Of a DNA stretch of 6,982 bases, positions 1 to 4,570 are shown one piece after another. The stretch is from Streptococcus lactarius (lineage in GTDB: Bacteria; Bacillota; Bacilli; Lactobacillales; Streptococcaceae), in the NCBI RefSeq assembly GCF_016642265.1, contig NZ_MRXX01000003.1, positions 89,081 through 96,062 of the forward strand. Direction: 5' to 3'. The notes below the pieces were generated by a model. It made no database searches. It saw nothing but the letters and a program-made list of their open reading frames with translations, and was not told the DNA's origin. Every line of letters begins with the position of its first letter. The stretch's first letter is position 1. Both the position numbers and the translations under genes were made by a program.

Positions 1-14
1 TTGCTTGATAATCC

Positions 15-64
15 AAAAATAATTGAGAGGCTAGGATTTTTGTCCCAGCCTCTCAATTATTTTT
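15..64 (-). terminator. Long hairpin, probable bidirectional terminator for the GNAT gene
   Basis: Positions 15-32 pair with 47-64 without a mismatch (18 bp). After one mismatch, 34-35 pair with 44-45, leaving a loop of about 8 bases. The lower stem is A/T-rich, so a T run follows the GC-rich upper stem on both strands, and the hairpin could stop transcription in either direction. The stop codon of the minus-strand acetyltransferase gene (53-55) lies inside the stem. The upper stem (GAGGCT..GTCCCAGCCTC) resembles an intergenic repeat common in streptococci. Confidence 0.8.
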
Positions 65-502
65 TAAAAAGAACTTCTCGGCTGTGATGTGTTGGATACC
101 GGCTTCTTCAAAGACGGGACCGACTGTTTTGTAGCCATTTTTGAGATAAAAATCGAGGGCTCCTAACTGGGCGTGGAGGGTGATTGAGTGGAAACTCTGT
201 TCTTGAGCGACTTTTTCTGCTTCTTGAAGGAGCAAACTACCTATGCCTTTTTCTCGATAGTCATCAAGTACAGCCATCCGCTGGAGGGTCACCTGATTTG
301 ATTCTGAATCTGGGAGCAGGCGAATCGTTGCGACAGCCTGATGCGCTTCATTATAGAGCACAAAGTGGATACAATGACTTTCATTCTGATCGATTTCGAT
401 AGCAGCGGGAACCCCTTGGCCCTGCACAAAAACCTTGAATCGAATAGTGACAGCGTCTTGGTAAACATTGGAATGGGTATCTCTGGTAGATTGAATATAC
501 AT
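53..502 (-). CDS. GNAT family N-acetyltransferase (YjcF/ElaA-like)
   Basis: A 149-aa cytosolic acetyltransferase expected to move an acetyl group from acetyl-CoA to an amine; the substrate is unknown. The N-terminal segment RFKVFVQGQGVPAAIEID (21-38) matches the 'vF...QgVP..iEiD' signature of the YjcF-like branch. The acetyl-CoA pyrophosphate-binding loop is REKGIGS (83-89) after the beta strand QRMAVL (74-79). The C-terminal part HAQLGALDFYLKNGY (110-124) followed by F.E.GI.H (131-138) is also typical, with Tyr119 at the usual general-acid position. Length is normal for a single GNAT domain. The ATG at 500-502 is the only sensible start: no Shine-Dalgarno precedes it, but a strong promoter ends six bases upstream, which suggests a leaderless message. 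It lies 75 bp downstream of the DUF2974 gene on the same strand but has its own promoter. The family call is firm; the biological role is not known. Confidence 0.9.
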   Translation of the reverse strand: MYIQSTRDTHSNVYQDAVTIRFKVFVQGQGVPAAIEIDQNESHCIHFVLYNEAHQAVATIRLLPDSESNQVTLQRMAVLDDYREKGIGSLLLQEAEKVAQEQSFHSITLHAQLGALDFYLKNGYKTVGPVFEEAGIQHITAEKFFLKNN

Positions 503-508
503 GATGTT

Positions 509-537
509 ATTGTAGCAGACCAGCTTAGCCAGGTCAA
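509..537 (-). promoter_or_regulatory. Strong sigma-A promoter of the GNAT gene
   Basis: On the minus strand the -35 is TTGACC (537-532), the spacer is exactly 17 bases, and the -10 is TACAAT (514-509), preceded by the extended element TGC (517-515). Counting seven bases from the -10 puts the expected transcription start at 502, which is the A of the gene's ATG. There is therefore no 5' leader and no ribosome binding site. Confidence 0.75.
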
Positions 538-577
538 TAGGAAATCTTGCCGGAAGGCATCAACTAGCTTCTGGGTC

Positions 578-1762
578 TCACTCCTTGTGCTCTAGGAGCA
601 GTGGCGAGGTGGTCTCGATTGTTTTTTTTCGCTTGAAAAATGCGGCCATTTGAAACAGGATACGAGGCACCGTCTGCCATTTTTTCCAGGCTTGAAAGCG
701 GGTGTCGATCAGCTGCTTGGCTAAGCGTTCCAACATTTCTCGCTCAGTTGGATCCAGATCCTGGGCATTTTGGAGGATTTCTTTGGCCTTGGCTAGCTGC
801 TTGAGATCGGTTAAATCATTGATGGAAGTGATGCCGGCATCCAGAAAAATGCCAAAAAAGGTGTCAAAAAACTTCTTGCGCTCCTCTGCCGATGTTTCGC
901 GAACCCATTGCTTAAAGGTCAGATCGGTCTGCTGGCTATCGGGACTGGTTTCAGAAACGGTCACAAAGCTGTAGTCCTTGATTTCCCAAGTAAAGGCGTC
1001 GTGCTGGGCAAAGCCACCCAAGGCGCGACTTTTGACAATGGTCGTCGGTTCTGGCACTTCCAACATCATGCCAACGATGGATCCTTGAGGGACAAAGCGA
1101 CGAATGTTTGGAGACGTGCGTTGGTAGCCTTCTGTTTCGATAATGGCCTTGTTGAGGCCAGGGGCATCGTAGCTGTAGATGGCGTCGACCCGTTCAAACA
1201 AGGAATCAGGTAGATAAGAGCAGGCATAGGTCGCAAGATTCCCTCCTTTGGAGTGACCGGCTACCAAGAAACGTCCTTTTGGAAATTCTTTCATGACATG
1301 TTGAAGGTAGCTGGCTGCGCGCTTCTGAGCTGGAACATGGTCCATATAGGTCATGTGGAAGTCTTCCTTCCAGCCGATCAAGGTGTCATCCGTCCCTCGA
1401 AACACGACCAAATACGTATCTAAGGTGAGCCGATAGGTCATGGCCGCAAACTGTTTTTGGACATCGGGATCGTACTCATCGACATAGTTGAGGAGTTTGA
1501 TGTTCTTAAAGCGCTTTGAACTAGCCAATTCATCGACTAATTGCAGGTGTTGGTTACTCACGATGAAATCGGTGGTCCGATCGATCAGTTCCATCGCATC
1601 AGACAGGCGCACTGGAATCCCTGTTGTATCTCCTTGAGGCACAATGTGTCCAAAGGGCAGATAGGCCAGCTCTGTCAAAGCGAGGACATCCAGTTCATTG
1701 AAAGGGCGGTCATATATGGAATCGTAGGTCACTTCTTTTAGGTATTCAAAAATCGTCGACAT
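578..1762 (-). CDS. DUF2974 (Mbeg1-like) alpha/beta-hydrolase family protein
   Basis: A 394-aa protein with a class-3-lipase-like hydrolase fold, common in Firmicutes and without a settled substrate. The nucleophile elbow is AGHSKGGNLA (168-177), with Ser171 as the likely catalytic serine. FRGTD (121-125) is the usual strand and oxyanion-loop motif. SYDAPGL (198-204) follows the next strand, and QHDAFTW (253-259) gives the probable catalytic His254. The acid is less clear: at the 'DxVP' position of class-3 lipases the protein has VPQGSIVG, so Asp199 or another residue may serve. No signal peptide is seen, so it is probably cytosolic. The C-terminal 100 residues are helical and charged, ending in a basic FFKRKK stretch. 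The start chosen is the ATG at 1760-1762 (MSTIFEYL), preceded by GGGAGG at 5 bases. An in-frame TTG at 1801 would add 13 residues but lies in the promoter. The gene is divergent from the response regulator gene. Confidence 0.85.
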   Translation of the reverse strand: MSTIFEYLKEVTYDSIYDRPFNELDVLALTELAYLPFGHIVPQGDTTGIPVRLSDAMELIDRTTDFIVSNQHLQLVDELASSKRFKNIKLLNYVDEYDPDVQKQFAAMTYRLTLDTYLVVFRGTDDTLIGWKEDFHMTYMDHVPAQKRAASYLQHVMKEFPKGRFLVAGHSKGGNLATYACSYLPDSLFERVDAIYSYDAPGLNKAIIETEGYQRTSPNIRRFVPQGSIVGMMLEVPEPTTIVKSRALGGFAQHDAFTWEIKDYSFVTVSETSPDSQQTDLTFKQWVRETSAEERKKFFDTFFGIFLDAGITSINDLTDLKQLAKAKEILQNAQDLDPTEREMLERLAKQLIDTRFQAWKKWQTVPRILFQMAAFFKRKKTIETTSPLLLEHKE

Positions 1763-1767
1763 CTGTG

Positions 1768-1773
1768 CCTCCC
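1768..1773 (-). promoter_or_regulatory. Ribosome binding site of the DUF2974 gene
   Basis: GGGAGG on the minus strand (1773-1768) lies five bases before the ATG at 1762-1760. It fixes the start there and argues against the upstream in-frame TTG at 1801, whose codons overlap the -10 element. Confidence 0.8.
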
Positions 1774-1789
1774 GTGTGGTATTTTTATC

Positions 1790-1818
1790 AGTATAGCACA
1801 AAAATGGGACTAGAAAAA
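1790..1818 (-). promoter_or_regulatory. Extended -10 promoter of the DUF2974 gene
   Basis: The minus strand reads TGC-TATACT (1798-1790), an extended -10. The hexamer at -35 with a 17-base spacer is TTTTTC (1818-1813), a poor match, so recognition would rely on the TGn extension. The predicted transcription start is about 1783, giving a leader of about 21 bases that contains the GGGAGG ribosome binding site. Confidence 0.65.
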
Positions 1819-1856
1819 GGCCCCTCTGATAAGAAGGCTGCGCTTGATCTTTTTCT
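1812..1856. repeat. Inverted repeat spanning the -35 regions of two divergent promoters
   Basis: AGAAAAAG (1812-1819) is repeated inverted as CTTTTTCT (1849-1856), with centre at 1834. Each arm covers the -35 position of one of the divergent promoters, and both predicted transcription starts (1783 and 1885) are equidistant from the centre. The 29-base interior shows no clear further dyad. It could be a shared operator, or simply two similar A/T-rich -35 regions. Confidence 0.5.
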
Positions 1857-1878
1857 CTGCTGCTTAATCTGTTATAAT
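1850..1878 (+). promoter_or_regulatory. Extended -10 promoter of the regulator-kinase operon
   Basis: A consensus TATAAT (1873-1878) is preceded by TGT (1870-1872), an extended -10. The -35 with a 17-base spacer is TTTTTC (1850-1855), which is weak. The predicted start is near 1885. A Shine-Dalgarno AAGGA (1895-1899) then precedes the ATG at 1909 by nine bases. No CTTACA-N4-TGTAAG operator is visible here, so autoregulation through that site is not indicated. Confidence 0.75.
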
Positions 1879-1908
1879 AGGAATAAGAAAAAAGAAGGAA
1901 AGAAAGCC

Positions 1909-2586
1909 ATGCATAAAATTCTCTTAGTGGAAGACGATGAAATTATTCGCCAACAGGTCAAACAATTATTGGAACAATGGGGCTATGAAGTGGTCGCAGT
2001 AGAGGATTTTATGGATGTCCTCGGGATCTTTGTCGAAAGTGACCCTCACTTGATCCTCATGGATATTGGCCTGCCTCTCTACAATGGCTACCACTGGTGC
2101 CAGGAGATTCGTAAGGTTTCAAAGGTTCCGATCATGTTTCTTTCTTCACGGGATCAAGCCATGGATATTGTTATGGCCATCAATATGGGTGGAGACGACT
2201 TTGTCACCAAGCCTTTTGACCAAAATGTCCTCCTTGCCAAGGTCCAAGGTCTCTTGCGCCGCTCCTACGAATTTGGGACAGATCAAAATCTGCTGGAGCA
2301 CCAAGGAGCTATCCTTAATCTCAAATCCACGGACTTGGTGTATGAAGGGGAAGTCATCAAGCTGACTAAGAATGAATTTCAGATCCTGCGCGTCCTCTTT
2401 GAGCATGCGGGCAGCATCGTGGCGCGCGATGATATGATGAAGGAGCTCTGGAATAGCGACTTCTTTATTGATGACAATACCTTGTCTGTCAATGTGGCCC
2501 GCCTTCGCAAGAAGTTAGAAGAGGCTGGCTTGTCAAACTTCATCGAAACCAAGAAAGGCATCGGTTACGGGTTGGCTCATGAATAA
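1909..2586 (+). CDS. bceR: BceR-type OmpR-family response regulator
   Basis: A 225-aa DNA-binding response regulator, the cytosolic output of a Bce-type antimicrobial peptide resistance system. The receiver domain (about 1-118) has the acidic pair Asp9-Asp10, phosphoacceptor Asp52 in LILMDIGLP, Ser79/Ser80 at the switch position and Lys101 in the TKPF motif. A winged-helix DNA-binding domain covers about 130-222, with the family's LTKNEFQIL (152-160) and the recognition-helix region DDNTLSVNVARLRKKL (188-203). Length is normal. The ATG at 1909-1911 gives the conserved MHKILLVEDD start and has AAGGA upstream; the frame stays open back to a GTG at 1765 but crosses the promoter. The stop overlaps the kinase start by eight bases, implying translational coupling. 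The likely target is the palindrome at 3564-3579. The four-gene context supports the Bce assignment. Confidence 0.92.
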   Translation: MHKILLVEDDEIIRQQVKQLLEQWGYEVVAVEDFMDVLGIFVESDPHLILMDIGLPLYNGYHWCQEIRKVSKVPIMFLSSRDQAMDIVMAINMGGDDFVTKPFDQNVLLAKVQGLLRRSYEFGTDQNLLEHQGAILNLKSTDLVYEGEVIKLTKNEFQILRVLFEHAGSIVARDDMMKELWNSDFFIDDNTLSVNVARLRKKLEEAGLSNFIETKKGIGYGLAHE

Positions 2587-3553
2587 ATTTGGAAAGATCT
2601 TCTGGCAGTATGTGGTATCCCGCAGGCGCTTGCTCTATCTAGTGCTTATCTTTTTGATCGTCGATTTGGTCTTTGCCTATCTCTTTCCAGAGACAGGGAC
2701 TGTTTTCTTCTATGCGACCCTAGTGCTAGGCTTTTTTGCCTTCTGTATCTTGATCTGGGATTTTGTCATGACTTTTCAAGACTATCGTAAAGCCGCACTT
2801 TATGAGGAAATAGAGGTTGCCTCACCACTAGAACACCTCCTTTATGAAAAGTACACGGAAGAACAGCAGGCACGCCTGGAGGAAGGAAAGACAGCCCAGG
2901 CCAAGTTCAATGACCTGATGGATTACTATACCCTCTGGGTTCACCAGATCAAGACGCCCATTGCGGCTAGCCAGCTTTTGGTCCAAGATGTCGAGACGCC
3001 AACGCTCAAGCAGCAGATGGAGCAGGAGCTTTTCAAGATTGACTCCTATGCCAATCTGGTCTTGCAGTACCTGCGACTGGAGAGTTTTCATGATGATCTG
3101 GTCTTAAAGCGCGTGTCACTAGAGGACTTGGTCAAAGAAGTGGTCCGCAAATATGCCCTCTTTTTTATCCAAAAGAACTTGACAGTGAACCTGCATGATT
3201 TGGATGTTGCCGTCATTACCGATCGCAAGTGGCTCTTGGTCATCATCGAGCAGCTCTTGTCCAATAGCCTAAAGTACACCAGCACAGGTGGCATTGAGAT
3301 CTATTTCAAAGACCAGACCCTCTATATAAAAGACAGCGGGATTGGGATCAAAAATAGCGATGTTCTCCGAGTATTTGAGAGGGGCTTCTCCGGTTACAAT
3401 GGCCACATGACCCAGCAATCCTCAGGGCTGGGGCTTTATCTGTCTAAGAAAATCGCAGAGCAATTGGGTCACAAGATTAGCCTCCACTCAGAGGTTGGCC
3501 AAGGCACGACCGTTGCCATTCACTTTGAAGAAAAGAAGTTGGTTATGGATTAA
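2579..3553 (+). CDS. bceS: BceS-type intramembrane-sensing histidine kinase
   Basis: A 324-aa membrane sensor kinase that phosphorylates the adjacent regulator. It has two membrane helices (about 17-36 and 42-60) joined by only about five residues (PETGT), so there is no extracellular sensor domain, the hallmark of this family. Such kinases usually take their signal from the partner ABC transporter rather than the peptide directly. The H-box is WVHQIKTP (120-127) with His122. The N-box is EQLLSNSLKYT (224-234) with Asn229, followed by G1 DSGIGI (252-257), the F region VFERGFSG (265-272) and G2 SSGLGLYLSK (281-290). The length is usual. The ATG at 2579 lies inside the last codons of the regulator gene. 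No clear terminator follows the gene, so some readthrough into the small gene and transporter is possible. Confidence 0.93.
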   Translation: MNKFGKIFWQYVVSRRRLLYLVLIFLIVDLVFAYLFPETGTVFFYATLVLGFFAFCILIWDFVMTFQDYRKAALYEEIEVASPLEHLLYEKYTEEQQARLEEGKTAQAKFNDLMDYYTLWVHQIKTPIAASQLLVQDVETPTLKQQMEQELFKIDSYANLVLQYLRLESFHDDLVLKRVSLEDLVKEVVRKYALFFIQKNLTVNLHDLDVAVITDRKWLLVIIEQLLSNSLKYTSTGGIEIYFKDQTLYIKDSGIGIKNSDVLRVFERGFSGYNGHMTQQSSGLGLYLSKKIAEQLGHKISLHSEVGQGTTVAIHFEEKKLVMD

Positions 3554-3563
3554 GATTCCCCAT

Positions 3564-3579
3564 CTTACAAAAATGTAAG
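3564..3579. promoter_or_regulatory. BceR-type operator palindrome
   Basis: CTTACAAAAATGTAAG is a perfect 6-bp inverted repeat around four A bases. It fits the TnACA-N4-TGTnA-type binding site known for BceR-like regulators in Firmicutes, and lies upstream of the transporter genes as expected. Its centre (3571.5) is about 73 bp before the predicted transcription start at 3645, which suits an activator. No T run follows directly, so it is not a terminator. Binding is inferred from the match and context. Confidence 0.75.
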
Positions 3580-3585
3580 AAATAA

Positions 3586-3600
3586 ATGTCAAAATGAAAG
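3586..3600. promoter_or_regulatory. Possible second, degenerate regulator site
   Basis: ATGTCA-AAA-TGAAAG resembles the main palindrome CTTACA-AAAA-TGTAAG, with several mismatches and one base less in the spacer. Its centre lies about 21 bp (two helical turns) from the centre of the first site, so two dimers would sit on the same face of the DNA. This is suggestive only; A/T-rich sequence could produce it by chance. It is followed by a GGTTA tandem duplication (3600-3609). Confidence 0.35.
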
Positions 3601-3609
3601 GTTAGGTTA

Positions 3610-3638
3610 TGGTAGCCGCCTTTTATTTTTTGTACAAT
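3610..3638 (+). promoter_or_regulatory. Activator-dependent-looking promoter of the small gene and transporter operon
   Basis: The -10 is TACAAT (3633-3638). At a 17-base spacing the -35 position holds TGGTAG (3610-3615), which does not resemble TTGACA. A good -10 with no -35, downstream of a regulator palindrome, is the usual layout of a promoter that needs an activator. The spacer contains a T-rich run (3621-3631). The predicted start is near 3645, giving a leader of about 23 bases. Confidence 0.6.
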
Positions 3639-3653
3639 AGTCTCATCAAATGA

Positions 3654-3659
3654 AGGAGG
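3654..3659 (+). promoter_or_regulatory. Strong ribosome binding site of the 42-aa small gene
   Basis: AGGAGG, embedded in GAAGGAGGT, lies eight bases before the ATG at 3668. This is close to a perfect anti-16S match, stronger than that of the response regulator, and is the main argument that the short reading frame is translated. Confidence 0.8.
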
Positions 3660-3667
3660 TCAAGAAA

Positions 3668-3796
3668 ATGAAACTCTTGAAATGGATGAAACAACTCAAA
3701 AAGACTGAGAAACCAAATAACCAAACCGATCTAGAAAAGACGGAATTTGGTCTCCAAGTCCTGCACCAAACCCAAGAATTTTTCTTGATCTACTAG
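3668..3796 (+). CDS. Unrecognised 42-aa cationic/amphipathic small protein, first gene of the transporter operon
   Basis: A short open frame from ATG 3668 to TAG 3794-3796. I do not recognise the family. The N-terminus MKLLKWMKQLKKTEK alternates hydrophobic residues (L3, L4, W6, M7, L10) with lysines (2, 5, 8, 11, 12, 15), which would form a short amphipathic basic helix. A polar Pro/Asn/Gln linker (16-20) follows, then LEKTEFGLQVL (22-32) and a hydrophobic end, EFFLIY (37-42). Net charge is about +2. There is no membrane-spanning stretch, no signal peptide, no double-glycine leader and no Cys. It has a near-perfect ribosome binding site, sits directly downstream of the probable BceR-controlled promoter and 15 bases before the ABC ATPase gene, so it should be co-induced with the transporter. 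Possible roles (inference): accessory or regulatory peptide of the transporter-kinase complex, in the way S. aureus VraH accompanies VraDE without being clearly similar; an immunity or decoy peptide; or only a leader frame aiding translation downstream. Confidence 0.7.
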   Translation: MKLLKWMKQLKKTEKPNNQTDLEKTEFGLQVLHQTQEFFLIY

Positions 3797-3811
3797 TAAA
3801 AGGAGAAAAGT

Positions 3812-4570
3812 ATGTCATTACTAGATGTTCAACATATCAAAAAGATCTACAAAACCCGCTTTCAAGGAACTCAGGTTGAAGCCTTGAAAGATATTCACTT
3901 CACTGTTGAGAAGGGCGAATATGTCGCCATCATGGGGGAATCAGGATCTGGGAAATCCACCCTCCTCAATATCCTAGCCATGCTGGACCAGCCAACCGAA
4001 GGGCGGGTCTACCTCAATGGCACCGATACCTCCACCATCAAGAACAAGGATGCTTCGAGCTTCCGTCGGGAAAAACTAGGTTTTGTCTTTCAAGATTTCA
4101 ACCTGCTTGATACCTTGTCTGTCAAGGACAATATCCTCTTGCCTCTCGTCCTTTCTCGCAGACCAGTCAAGGAAATGATGAGCAAGGTCGATAGCGTGAG
4201 TCGGGAGTTGGGCATCCACCAACTTCTTGAAAAATACCCTTACGAAATCTCTGGTGGGCAAAAGCAACGGGTAGCCGTAGCACGGGCCATCATCACCTCA
4301 CCTGAAATTCTCCTTGCTGATGAGCCAACAGGGGCGCTGGATTCCAAATCTTCGGCAGCTTTGCTCGACGTCTTTGAAGATATCAATAGCATGGGGCAAA
4401 CTATCCTCATGGTGACCCATTCAACCGCAGCGGCTGCTCGGGCCAAGCGCGTGCTCTTTATCAAGGACGGGATCCTTTACAACCAGATCTTCCGTGGAGA
4501 AAAAACAGAGCGTCAGATGTTCCAAGAAATCTCGGATACCTTGACGGTCATGGCAAGTGAGGTGGAATAG
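3812..4570 (+). CDS. bceA: BceA-type ABC transporter ATP-binding protein
   Basis: A 252-aa cytosolic ATPase of the MacB/LolD-like class that powers the adjacent permease. Motifs in order are Walker A GESGSGKST (42-50), Q-loop Gln94 in FVFQDFNLL, signature SGGQKQR (147-153), Walker B ILLADEP (166-172) with Glu171, D-loop ALD (175-177) and switch His203 in VTHS. All catalytic residues are intact and the length is typical. The ATG at 3812 follows AAGGAG (3799-3804), 15 bases after the small gene's stop. The TAG stop directly abuts the permease ATG. In Bce systems the ATPase cycle drives both release of peptide antibiotics from their lipid II-cycle targets and signalling to the kinase. Similar pairs in streptococci are linked to bacitracin and lantibiotic tolerance; the substrate here cannot be read from the sequence. 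Confidence 0.93.
   Translation: MSLLDVQHIKKIYKTRFQGTQVEALKDIHFTVEKGEYVAIMGESGSGKSTLLNILAMLDQPTEGRVYLNGTDTSTIKNKDASSFRREKLGFVFQDFNLLDTLSVKDNILLPLVLSRRPVKEMMSKVDSVSRELGIHQLLEKYPYEISGGQKQRVAVARAIITSPEILLADEPTGALDSKSSAALLDVFEDINSMGQTILMVTHSTAAAARAKRVLFIKDGILYNQIFRGEKTERQMFQEISDTLTVMASEVE

Noticed and set aside
289..537. Minus-strand frame overlapping the GNAT gene in another frame, 82 codons
   Set aside because: It has no family features, overlaps a clear GNAT gene and covers its promoter; it is a shadow frame.
908..1213. Plus-strand frame of 101 codons opposite the DUF2974 gene
   Set aside because: It is antisense to a well-supported gene, with no ribosome binding site or recognisable domain; a shadow of biased codon use.
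1763..1801. Start of the DUF2974 protein at TTG 1799-1801
   Set aside because: Its first codons are the extended -10 element itself. The ATG at 1760-1762 has GGGAGG at proper spacing.
1844..1849. TTGATC as the -35 of the regulator promoter
   Set aside because: The spacer to TATAAT would be 23 bases, too long; the extended -10 explains the promoter better.
1765..1908. N-terminal extension of the response regulator from an in-frame GTG at 1765 (48 extra residues)
   Set aside because: It runs through both divergent promoters, has no ribosome binding site, and would precede the conserved MHKILLVEDD start of the receiver domain.
3564..3579. Palindrome read as a terminator of the kinase gene
   Set aside because: The stem is only six A/T-rich pairs and no T run follows. 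Its sequence and position fit a regulator operator instead.
3600..3609. GGTTA tandem repeat as a regulatory direct repeat
   Set aside because: Two five-base copies are too short to separate from chance, and no third copy or helical-turn spacing exists.
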